Made by a program: the position numbers and the translations under genes
Source of the DNA: an uncultured Candidatus Melainabacteria bacterium
Lineage (GTDB): Bacteria > Cyanobacteriota > Vampirovibrionia > LMEP-6097
Direction: 5' to 3'
Length of the DNA: 5,629 nucleotides
NCBI GenBank assembly: GCA_937927525.1
Contig: CALBDR010000486.1
Span: 1-5,629, forward strand
Part shown: one piece after another, positions 1 through 5,629 of the stretch
Layout of the letters: each line of letters starts with the position of its first letter
How positions within the stretch are numbered: the first letter of the stretch is position 1
Notes under the pieces: model-generated
The model's database searches: none
Seen by the model: only the letters and a program-made list of their open reading frames with translations
What the model was told of the DNA's origin: nothing

Positions 1-389
1 GTTTTAGGGTTAGCCTTGCAAGCATGCTTGCATTTTTCTGTGGTGAGTTTTGTAATAGCTTTGTCATAGCGAAGTTAAAGGTCTTTACTAAAGGTAAAGG
101 ACAGGCTTTTCGTATTATCGGCTCTACCTGTGTCGGTGAATTTGTGGATACTTTAATTTTCTATCCTTTAGCCTTTTTAGGAGATCCTAATTTCCCACCT
201 AATCTTATTCTTCATATAATGTTTGTAAATTATTGCGTGAAAGTTTTATGGGAGTGCTTAGCTTATCCTATTACGAGAAAGATAATTGTGTTTTTAAAGA
301 GAGCCGAGCAGGAAGATTATTATGATATAAATACTGACTTTAATCCGTTTCATCTTGATGAGAATGGGGACTTGAAGGATTTAAATTGA
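1..389 (+). CDS. yhhQ: YhhQ/VUT-family queuosine precursor transporter, 3' part
   Basis: Integral membrane transporter of the YhhQ/VUT (formerly DUF165) family, which takes up precursors of the tRNA modification queuosine (preQ0, preQ1 or queuine, depending on the organism). The window opens inside the gene. The reading frame is open from base 3, and the residues before the first ATG at 24 (RVSLAS) already fit the family, so that ATG is an internal Met and the true start lies upstream of the window. About 128 C-terminal residues are visible, against roughly 220-230 for the usual family length. They hold about three hydrophobic segments, two Gly-Glu-Phe motifs (CGEFCNSF and VGEFVDTL), and the typical charged tail with EDYYDINTDFNPF after the last helix. 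Family assignment is strong; the exact substrate cannot be read from the sequence. No queuosine-biosynthesis gene is visible in the window. Confidence 0.88.
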   Translation, partial: FRVSLASMLAFFCGEFCNSFVIAKLKVFTKGKGQAFRIIGSTCVGEFVDTLIFYPLAFLGDPNFPPNLILHIMFVNYCVKVLWECLAYPITRKIIVFLKRAEQEDYYDINTDFNPFHLDENGDLKDLN

Positions 390-401
390 TTTATATTAAA
401 T

Positions 402-437
402 GCCCGCTGGTTATTTTGAGCGGCGTGCTGTTATTTT
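402..437 (+). terminator. weak hairpin after yhhQ, possible terminator
   Basis: CCGCT at 404-408 pairs with AGCGG at 419-423 around a 10-base loop. A T-rich stretch (TTATTTTCT) follows at 431-439. The five-pair stem is short and the T tract does not directly follow it, so termination is only plausible. The position, just after the yhhQ stop and before the next gene, supports the call. The same stretch contains a near-duplicate: GCTGGTTATTTT at 406-417 and GCTGTTATTTT at 427-437. Confidence 0.3.
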
Positions 438-459
438 CTACTAAGATTGTTGAGAAAAG

Positions 460-876
460 ATGTTAAGAGATAAGGTTTACGATACAGAATTTGACATCAA
501 ATACACACATGATGATTTAATAGCGACAATTCCTTTCGATACAAATTTACCAATGCTTATAGAAAATATTGAGCTAAGCGATTCTGATGGTAATGAGACT
601 TTGGTATACAAAGGACCTAAGCTTGATGCTCCTAGTTCAGAAGTACTTTATAGTAGAGGAGAAAAATCTGACTTAGATGATGCCTCTTCGAGAGTTCCAT
701 TTGCTAAAGAACTTTTAAAAGTAATAGGAAACAAGGAGCGAGTTTCAAATGAAAATCGAGAGTATTACTATGACGCTATAGGAACTTCAGAGAAGGGGCG
801 AGAAATAAAGGAATACGGACGAGAACAAGACTTTATGAGAACTAATGAGGCCTTATTCATAAAACTTCCTGAGTAA
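460..876 (+). CDS. hypothetical protein, 138 residues, unknown function
   Basis: I do not recognise this protein. It is rich in Asp, Glu, Lys and Arg, has no signal peptide or membrane segment, and should be a soluble cytoplasmic protein. The C-terminal third contains two GRE repeats (KGREIKEYGREQDF) and a Tyr triplet (REYYYDA). The ATG at 460 is the first possible start because an in-frame TGA sits at 451-453. The purine run GAGAAAAG touches the ATG directly, too close for a normal ribosome binding site, and a TAAGAT hexamer at 443-448 could serve as a -10 box. The gene lies 70 bases after yhhQ and converges with the ATPase gene, leaving only 5 bases between the stops. The long uninterrupted frame, balanced composition and snug fit between neighbours suggest a real gene, but no homology supports it. 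It could be lineage-specific or accessory. Confidence 0.55.
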   Translation: MLRDKVYDTEFDIKYTHDDLIATIPFDTNLPMLIENIELSDSDGNETLVYKGPKLDAPSSEVLYSRGEKSDLDDASSRVPFAKELLKVIGNKERVSNENREYYYDAIGTSEKGREIKEYGREQDFMRTNEALFIKLPE

Positions 877-881
877 AGTAA

Positions 882-2072
882 TCACGGCAAATTAACTAAA
901 AACTGAGCTGCTGAAATAATTCTCACTATAGAGCCATTAATATCAGGTATACGGTATGAATCATTACCATGAAGATGGATTTGAAAGGCGTAAGGAATTT
1001 TCACTCTTTCTAGTAAATACTTTAAATTTTTATCTAAGCTTGAAGCTGTTTTTTTAACTTCAATCGCAAGCCAAGGCTTTTTATTCTTTATTACAATAAA
1101 GTCAACTTCATGCCCCCTAGTATCCCGGAAATATCTTAATTCAAACTTTTCACCTTCGTAATCTTCAAACCAGTGAACTAGTCTTAGTAAATGCAAAGCG
1201 ACTAAATTTTCTAAACGTGCTGCTTCATCTACTACCATTCCTGAGTCCCACATATAAAGTTTTTGTTCTTTCTTTACGGCTCGAATTTTAGGAGCTCCGA
1301 AGGGGGGTACACGAAAAACTGCATAGTTTCTCTCTAGGATTTTAAGCCAATTAGCTGCAGTCTTAAAGTTAACTTCTAAATCTTCACGCAGGCTATTGAT
1401 AGAAAGAACCGAAGAGACTGTATTTGGCAATTGCTCATAAAGTAATTCTAATTTATCAAGATCACTTACATTTTCAAGATCTCGAATGTCTTCTCTAATT
1501 AATCTCTGTGCATATAAATTACGCCATCTTTTAGCCGTACGCTCTGAATTTGAAAGTAGAGGCTCAGGAAAAGCTCCTAAAAGCATTAATTTTTCAAGTG
1601 CACTTTGAATTTTAGGAGATGAATTTAGTTCTAACTTTTCAATGGAATCTATATAATGCAAATTTTTTTTAGCTAAATATTCTGAAAGAGTAAATGGATG
1701 AAGTCTATAAAAGAAATAACGTCCTTGTAATGAGTCACCACCTCTTTTGAAATAATCTAATTTTGCGCTGCCAGTAACCAGTATTTTATGTTCTTTGTGG
1801 TGTAAATCATATAAACCTTTAAGATAGTTTCTCCACGATTTATATTTATGAATCTCATCAAATATCCAAATTTTTTTGTTTATATCAATTTTTCCAGCTT
1901 TGATTAGCTCTCGATGTTTCGCTACGTCCCAGTTATAATAAGCTCCATTAGGTCTTATGAAATTCTCTGATATCGTGGTTTTGCCGCACTGTCTAGGACC
2001 AGATATGAAAACCATCTTAGACTTTAAGTCTTCTTCAATTGCTTTCTCTATCCTTCTAAACTGATATGACAT
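882..2072 (-). CDS. AAA+ ATPase, AAA_14/DUF4143 family, with nuclease-like C-terminus
   Basis: Cytoplasmic P-loop ATPase of the AAA_14 plus DUF4143 family, complete at 396 residues, close to the usual family length of about 400. The N-terminal ATPase domain shows Walker A GPRQCGKT (25-32, Lys31), Walker B IWIFDE (68-73), a sensor-like LVTGSAKLD (98-106), and GRYFFYRLHPFTLSEY after it with a likely arginine finger at Arg118. GAFPEP (166-171) is the family's linker motif. A winged-helix-like stretch at about 218-258 precedes LYMWDSGMV (272-280). The C-terminus carries a PD-(D/E)xK-like pattern: Glu288, Asp324 in HEVDFIV, and Glu338-Val-Lys340. The molecular role of this family is not settled; such genes are often scattered, accessory and multicopy. 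The start gives the expected N-terminus leading into the P-loop, but no Shine-Dalgarno sequence precedes it. A large dyad and a promoter-like box lie 40-70 bases upstream. Family assignment is strong; biological role unknown. Confidence 0.9.
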   Translation of the reverse strand: MSYQFRRIEKAIEEDLKSKMVFISGPRQCGKTTISENFIRPNGAYYNWDVAKHRELIKAGKIDINKKIWIFDEIHKYKSWRNYLKGLYDLHHKEHKILVTGSAKLDYFKRGGDSLQGRYFFYRLHPFTLSEYLAKKNLHYIDSIEKLELNSSPKIQSALEKLMLLGAFPEPLLSNSERTAKRWRNLYAQRLIREDIRDLENVSDLDKLELLYEQLPNTVSSVLSINSLREDLEVNFKTAANWLKILERNYAVFRVPPFGAPKIRAVKKEQKLYMWDSGMVVDEAARLENLVALHLLRLVHWFEDYEGEKFELRYFRDTRGHEVDFIVIKNKKPWLAIEVKKTASSLDKNLKYLLERVKIPYAFQIHLHGNDSYRIPDINGSIVRIISAAQFLVNLP

Positions 2073-2110
2073 TTATTTGCTACTTTTATTAATGTTGTTT
2101 TTTTCATTAG

Positions 2111-2140
2111 GGTGTAAAAAAAACCGGTCTTTTTTATACC
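2111..2140. promoter_or_regulatory. 30 bp inverted repeat, candidate operator of the ATPase gene
   Basis: A dyad centred between 2125 and 2126 has half-sites starting GGTGTAAAAAA and ending TTTTTTATACC around a central ACCGGT. Thirteen of fifteen symmetric positions pair by Watson-Crick rules. One further pair is G-T, and the only true mismatch is A2122 with C2129. The A and T tracts are symmetric, so it could fold as a hairpin in RNA, but the perfect centre leaves no loop, which fits a double-stranded protein-binding site better. It lies 39 bases upstream of the ATPase start and overlaps the gene's best promoter box. Operator function is inferred; the symmetry is directly visible. Confidence 0.5.
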
Positions 2141-2141
2141 A
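2133..2141 (-). promoter_or_regulatory. candidate extended -10 promoter for the ATPase gene
   Basis: Read on the minus strand this is TGG followed by TATAAA, matching the extended -10 form TGn-TATAAT at all but one position. No good -35 box lies 16-18 bases further upstream, which extended -10 promoters can do without. Transcription would start near 2126, in the middle of the dyad, giving a leader of about 50 bases before the ATG. The overlap with the dyad suggests that a protein bound there would block the promoter. Confidence 0.4.
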
Positions 2142-2240
2142 TACCACAAAAATAACCTTGTTGAAACATTAGTATTCCATGCTGCTTTTTATTGTGAGCT
2201 TGCTCCGCGGATAAGGAATTTTTGATCGCGCCTCTTATTA

Positions 2241-2269
2241 TTGTTATCATTGAAATAAGCTATTATTAA
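2241..2269 (+). promoter_or_regulatory. candidate promoter of the ABC transporter gene
   Basis: TTGTTA at 2241-2246 and TATTAA at 2264-2269 are spaced by 17 bases, each matching four of six consensus positions. Only eight bases separate the -10 box from the ATG at 2278, so the transcript would have almost no leader. The surrounding DNA is very AT-rich, so chance matches are easy. TATTAT at 2261-2266 is an alternative -10 box. Confidence 0.35.
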
Positions 2270-2277
2270 GCTAATTA

Positions 2278-4179
2278 ATGGAAACGAAAAAGTCTATAGT
2301 TCAAAAACTCAGAGAAGAAGCACAGCCCTTCGGTTCTTTATTTCTGCTTTCTTTAGTCTTCATGTTTCTTAGTGGCTTTGCCAACATTCTTCCATCATGG
2401 CTAATTAAAGTTTCAGTTGATGGACTCTCTGCTTTAAACACGAATAACAGTAAATTTTCACTTTTACCTACTCAGTTAGAGAAGTTCTTATTAGAGAAAT
2501 TCCCAAATGGTATTAATTTTGATATTTTTGCTTGGAATCTAAAATTAGAAGATATCAAAGTAGCTCTTTATGTCGACACTAGCACTTTTAGTACTTTTCT
2601 CCCACTTGCGATTATCATAGTATTCTCATTAGATGCTATTTTTAAATTCACTTACTTATTCTCAATTCGTTCATGGGGGCTAAAAGTCGTAAAATCCATC
2701 CGCGAAAAATTTCATGCCCATTTAAATAAGCTCAGCATAAAAGACCAAGTCAAATACGATTCTGGTTCTTTAGTTTCGATCGTGAGTAGTGACCTTACTA
2801 GTCTTCAATCATGGCTTTCTGAGAGTGTTACGAATTTCTTTAATGATGGTTTTAAGACTATATTTTTATTTACTTGGCTTTTAGTTTTGAATTATAAATT
2901 AACTTTACTTGCGATTATTACTATTCCTCTCTTTGCATTTCCTGTAATTAAGATAGGTAAAAGTATTCGTAAATATAGTAAAGGTGGGCAGGATCATATC
3001 GGAAAATTGGGAAGTTTCCTCAATGAGACTCTAGCTAATCAAAGAATTATCAAAGCATTTAATCTGGAAAACTGGCGCCAAATTGCTTTTAAGAAAGAAT
3101 CTGGCATATTGTATAAATTACAATCACGTTGGTTCCTTTTTATGTCTTTAGTTTCACCTGTGACTAACATCGTTGCAGCTCTAGGAATTAGTGCTATTCT
3201 TTATTTTGGCTTACAGTCTGTTAATAATAACTCTATAAGTTTAGGCGAGTTTACTTCATTTTTCGTTACTTGTATTTTACTTTTTGACCCAGCGAAAAGA
3301 CTCGGGCGTGTAGCGACTATATTCCAGTCTGCACTTGGGGTCGCTGAAAGGGTTTTTAATATACTTGATGAAAAATCTCAGGAAGATGAAGCTTTAGATA
3401 CTGATTTGAAGTTACCGATGGCTGCTTCTGTTGAATTTAAAGATTTGGTTTTTGAATATGAATCTGCTAATAATTCTGAAATAGCAGCAAAGCGTATCTT
3501 TAATAATCTAAATTTATATATTCCTGCTAAGTCTAGTATGGCGCTGGTTGGTCCTAGTGGTAGTGGTAAAACTACTTTAATTAGTTTACTCCCAAGGTTT
3601 TATGAAATTAACGCTGGTGAGATTTTAATAGATGGTTTAAATATTCGTGATTTGAGTTTGAAAACTTTGAGAAGATATATTGCTTTTGTGAGCCAAGACC
3701 CTTTACTATTTACTGGAACACTTAGAGAAAATTTGATTGTAGTCTGTGAAGAAAATGACCAGGCTAAACAGGAAGAAGAAATTAATAAAGCTTTATCTAA
3801 GGCTTTCCTTGATGAAGTGGTAGAGAAATTACCTCAAGGACTTGATACACATATCGGGGAAAGAGGGCAAAGCCTGTCTCTTGGGCAAAGACAAAGAGTT
3901 TCACTGGCAAGAGCCTTTCTCTGTAATGCTCCTATCGTGATTTTAGACGAACCTACTAGTGCTCTCGATAATAAATCCCAGCAATATATTTATGACTCAA
4001 TTCAAAAATTAATGGAAGAAAGAACTGTGCTGGTGATCGCCCATAGATTAGACACTATTAAATCTTGTGACCAAATCACTTATCTCGAGAATGGGAAAAT
4101 ATTAGAAAAAGGTACTTATCAAGAATTGCTTGATAAAAAAGCAGATTTTGCTGAGCTTTTAAACTCAGGAGATGCTTAA
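2278..4179 (+). CDS. ABC exporter half-transporter, ABCB/MsbA type (permease-ATPase fusion)
   Basis: Inner-membrane ATP-driven exporter with permease and ATPase in one chain of 633 residues, expected to act as a dimer. Six membrane segments are visible at about 19-45, 105-128, 186-205, 208-226, 286-312 and 322-338. The nucleotide-binding domain starts near 384 and has Walker A GPSGSGKTT (425-433), Q-loop Gln473 in FVSQDP, signature LSLGQ (533-537), Walker B IVILDE (553-558), D-loop SALD (561-564) and switch His589, so it should be catalytically competent. The signature has Leu where LSGGQ has its first Gly, a tolerated variation in this family. The loop between segments 1 and 2 is unusually long at about 60 residues, which also makes the protein longer than the usual 580 or so. 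MsbA-like proteins flip lipid A or other amphiphiles, but this superfamily also exports drugs and peptides, so the substrate is undetermined. The ATG at 2278 follows an in-frame stop at 2272-2274. Confidence 0.93.
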   Translation: METKKSIVQKLREEAQPFGSLFLLSLVFMFLSGFANILPSWLIKVSVDGLSALNTNNSKFSLLPTQLEKFLLEKFPNGINFDIFAWNLKLEDIKVALYVDTSTFSTFLPLAIIIVFSLDAIFKFTYLFSIRSWGLKVVKSIREKFHAHLNKLSIKDQVKYDSGSLVSIVSSDLTSLQSWLSESVTNFFNDGFKTIFLFTWLLVLNYKLTLLAIITIPLFAFPVIKIGKSIRKYSKGGQDHIGKLGSFLNETLANQRIIKAFNLENWRQIAFKKESGILYKLQSRWFLFMSLVSPVTNIVAALGISAILYFGLQSVNNNSISLGEFTSFFVTCILLFDPAKRLGRVATIFQSALGVAERVFNILDEKSQEDEALDTDLKLPMAASVEFKDLVFEYESANNSEIAAKRIFNNLNLYIPAKSSMALVGPSGSGKTTLISLLPRFYEINAGEILIDGLNIRDLSLKTLRRYIAFVSQDPLLFTGTLRENLIVVCEENDQAKQEEEINKALSKAFLDEVVEKLPQGLDTHIGERGQSLSLGQRQRVSLARAFLCNAPIVILDEPTSALDNKSQQYIYDSIQKLMEERTVLVIAHRLDTIKSCDQITYLENGKILEKGTYQELLDKKADFAELLNSGDA

Positions 4180-4183
4180 TTTT

Positions 4184-4242
4184 ACAAAAATCTGTAATTG
4201 CCCCAATCTTCCAAATCCTAAGTAACGGTTAACAAAAATCTG
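4184..4242. repeat. 11-base direct repeat between the ABC gene and etfA
   Basis: ACAAAAATCTG occurs exactly at 4184-4194 and again at 4232-4242, 48 bases apart. The second copy ends two bases before the etfA -10 box, so a bound protein could affect that promoter. The motif is AT-rich and short enough that chance cannot be excluded. Confidence 0.35.
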
Positions 4243-4244
4243 GG

Positions 4245-4250
4245 TATGAT
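4245..4250 (+). promoter_or_regulatory. -10 box of etfA, placed for a leaderless transcript
   Basis: TATGAT matches the TATAAT consensus at five of six positions and ends six bases before the etfA ATG. The usual seven-base distance to the start site would put transcription initiation on or next to the A of the ATG. No convincing -35 hexamer is found 16-18 bases upstream. The etfA start is fixed independently by its conserved N-terminus, which makes this spacing meaningful. Confidence 0.5.
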
Positions 4251-4256
4251 ATATAT

Positions 4257-5222
4257 ATGAGCGTACTTGTATATTGTGAAGCACAAGAAAGTTTAAAAGA
4301 AACTGGAAAGATAGTTCTAGCAGAAGGTTCTACTGAATTACTTAAACTTGCGATTAAGGAAGCTGGAGCTGAAAATGTATCAGCAATTTTACTGGGTTCT
4401 AACATCACTGGAGCAGTAGAGGACATTAAAGCTATAGGTCCAGCTAAATTATTCTCTGCTGATGCAGATGCTTTACAAGTTTTTGCTTCTGATTTATATC
4501 TAGCTATATTAGCTGAAGCTTACTCTCAGGTAAGTCCTGATTTTATCTTTGCCACTCATGGTCCAGATACTGAAGTTTTACTTACTATGCTTGCAGCTAA
4601 AGAGTCAGCTAACATAGCTACTGATTGTGTTGAGTTCGATTACTCTAGTAAAGAAGTTAAAAGATCTATGTACTCTAATAAAATGACTTTAAAGTCTAAA
4701 CTTTCTGATGCTAAAAAGTCTTTTGTTACATTTAGACCTAATAGCGTTAGAATTGATGCTGAAATTAGTGGTGTTAGCACAGAGTTAGTTAGCTTAGAAG
4801 TTTCAGGTGAAGCTAAAATCAAATCCTTGGAAGTTGTGAAGTCAGATTCAAAAGAACCAGCTTTAACCGAAGCTGCAATCATAGTTTCAGGTGGAAGAGC
4901 TATGTCTAATGCAGACAATTTTAAGATTTTAAGAGAGCTTGCAGCTAATATTGGAGCTGCAGTTGGTGCTTCCAGGGCGGCTGTAGATAGTGGTTTTGCT
5001 CCTCATAGTATGCAAGTCGGGCAAACAGGTAAGGTCGTAAGTCCTAATTTATACATAGCTTGCGGGATTTCTGGCGCGATCCAGCATTTTGCTGGAATGG
5101 GTTCTAGTAAAGTTATTGTTGCGATTAACACTGATAAAGATGCACCTATCTTCAAGAAAGCTGATTATGGTATTGTCGGTGACCTCTTTGATGTGGTTCC
5201 AGCTTTAACTGAACTTACTTAA
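4257..5222 (+). CDS. etfA: electron transfer flavoprotein subunit alpha
   Basis: Alpha subunit of the heterodimeric FAD-containing electron transfer flavoprotein, which passes electrons from acyl-CoA and other dehydrogenases to ETF:quinone oxidoreductase or related acceptors. Complete at 321 residues, normal for the family. The N-terminal domain (about 1-190) begins with MSVLVYCEAQ, a typical ETF-alpha opening that fixes the start. The C-terminal FAD domain has SGGRA (211-215), VGASRAAVDSG (236-246), QVGQTGK (253-259), CGISGAIQH (269-277), NTDKDAPIF (291-299) and ADYGIVGDLF (302-311). Arg240, Thr257, Gln276, His277, Asn291 and Asp309 correspond to FAD-contacting residues in the human protein, so flavin binding looks intact. 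The etfB gene, usually adjacent, is absent: the ABC transporter lies 77 bases upstream and a transposase relic follows. There is no Shine-Dalgarno sequence; a -10 box six bases upstream suggests an independent leaderless transcript. Orthology is very secure; the electron donors and acceptor are not known. Confidence 0.96.
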   Translation: MSVLVYCEAQESLKETGKIVLAEGSTELLKLAIKEAGAENVSAILLGSNITGAVEDIKAIGPAKLFSADADALQVFASDLYLAILAEAYSQVSPDFIFATHGPDTEVLLTMLAAKESANIATDCVEFDYSSKEVKRSMYSNKMTLKSKLSDAKKSFVTFRPNSVRIDAEISGVSTELVSLEVSGEAKIKSLEVVKSDSKEPALTEAAIIVSGGRAMSNADNFKILRELAANIGAAVGASRAAVDSGFAPHSMQVGQTGKVVSPNLYIACGISGAIQHFAGMGSSKVIVAINTDKDAPIFKKADYGIVGDLFDVVPALTELT

Positions 5223-5289
5223 GTTAATTCAAATAATTGCTCATTCTTTAGTCTTATTTAGCACGAAATTAGATTGTTTTGTGATAGAT

Positions 5290-5629
5290 TTATAAGAATG
5301 GTCGGAGTTGGAAGCTATCGGGATACTCCTGTAGATAATCGTCATCCCATTTTTGTTGATACCAAGAAATTCCTCTTTTGAATTTAAAGATTTCCAACTT
5401 GATAAAGGCTCTAATTGAGCAAAATATATGATTTTTTTGTGCTTGAGCTTTTCTCATATATGATTTTTCTAGACCACACAACTGTTTTAAACCTCTGTAA
5501 TAGTGTACTTTGCTTTTTCTCCTTTCATTTCTCTTTTCATAATTAACACATAGCCAAAGTCTTTCAAACAAACCTTCTTAACTTGTTTCTCAGCTAAGTC
5601 AAGCTCCCTGATACTTATCCATGTGCCCT
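5290..5629 (-). pseudogene. DDE (IS4-like) transposase remnant, frame-disrupted and cut by the window edge
   Basis: Two overlapping minus-strand frames carry transposase-like pieces. Frame A (5627 down to the stop at 5487-5489) reads GTWISIRELDLAEKQVKKVC and then LKDFGYVLIMKRE, resembling the beta-strand region before the last catalytic residue of DDE transposases. Frame B (stop at 5290-5292, open back to 5571) resumes with VHYYRGLKQLCGLEK, then AQAQKNHIFCSIRAFIKLEI and KRGISWYQQKW, the usual C-terminal region of such enzymes. Intact relatives have an intervening segment and a catalytic Glu just before the HRGLKQ-like motif; here Val-His-Tyr-Tyr replaces it, so sequence was probably lost near 5510-5530 as well as the frame. 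After GISWYQQKW the expected C-terminal helix is also not recognisable. The element is therefore inactive. Assignment to an IS family is from memory of motifs and tentative. No terminal inverted repeat could be defined downstream. Confidence 0.7.

Noticed and set aside
24..26. ATG as the start of the yhhQ gene
   Set aside because: The frame stays open upstream to the window edge and the preceding residues fit the family, so this Met is internal.
533..537. Residues LSLGQ in the ABC protein as a degenerate, inactive signature
   Set aside because: These are residue numbers of the ABC exporter (bases 3874-3888). The essential Ser, Gly and Gln are kept, all other ATPase motifs are intact, and this substitution occurs in other ABCB exporters.
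4229..4426. Minus-strand open frame of 65 codons
   Set aside because: It is antisense to the certain etfA start region and its product (rich in Ser and Ala) has no recognisable motif; it is a shadow of etfA.
4640..4918. Minus-strand open frame of 92 codons
   Set aside because: It lies fully inside etfA on the opposite strand, with no family resemblance and no initiation signals.
5213..5226. Palindromic ACTTAAGT-like sequence at the end of etfA as a terminator
   Set aside because: The stem is very short and AT-only in its core, and no T tract follows it.
5424..5468. 13-base repeat ATATATGATTTTT at 5424-5436 and 5456-5468
   Set aside because: Both copies lie within the transposase remnant and encode unrelated AT-rich codons; in such AT-rich DNA this is likely chance.

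Overview
This AT-rich window (about one third G+C by eye) comes from a bacterium that I cannot place taxonomically. It carries four protein families that I recognise, one unknown small gene and a degraded transposase. None of the complete genes has a clear Shine-Dalgarno sequence. For the ABC transporter and etfA, a -10-like box sits so close to the ATG that the mRNA would be leaderless or nearly so. Leaderless or SD-independent initiation is known in several bacterial lineages, so this hints at the host's biology without identifying it.

Layout: (1) 1-389, plus strand: the 3' end of a YhhQ/VUT-family queuosine-precursor transporter, followed by a weak hairpin at 402-437. (2) 460-876, plus strand: a 138-residue charged protein of unknown function. 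(3) 882-2072, minus strand: an AAA+ ATPase of the AAA_14/DUF4143 type with a PD-(D/E)xK-like C-terminal motif, converging on gene 2 with a 5 bp gap. A near-perfect 30 bp dyad at 2111-2140 lies upstream of it and overlaps its best promoter candidate. (4) 2278-4179, plus strand: a complete ABCB/MsbA-type exporter half-transporter. (5) 4257-5222, plus strand: a complete electron-transfer flavoprotein alpha subunit, with no etfB beside it. (6) 5290-5629, minus strand: a frame-disrupted DDE transposase remnant that runs off the window.

The genes do not form one pathway. Queuosine-precursor uptake, export of a hydrophobic substrate and ETF electron transfer are ordinary chromosomal functions. The DUF4143 ATPase with its dyad, the unknown small gene and the transposase relic are the accessory-looking parts. 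I see no CRISPR array, tRNA, rRNA or integrase, and nothing that amounts to a clearly new multi-gene system. The leads most worth a check are the ATPase/dyad unit (with or without the small gene), the closely placed -10 box before etfA, and the etfA gene without its partner.
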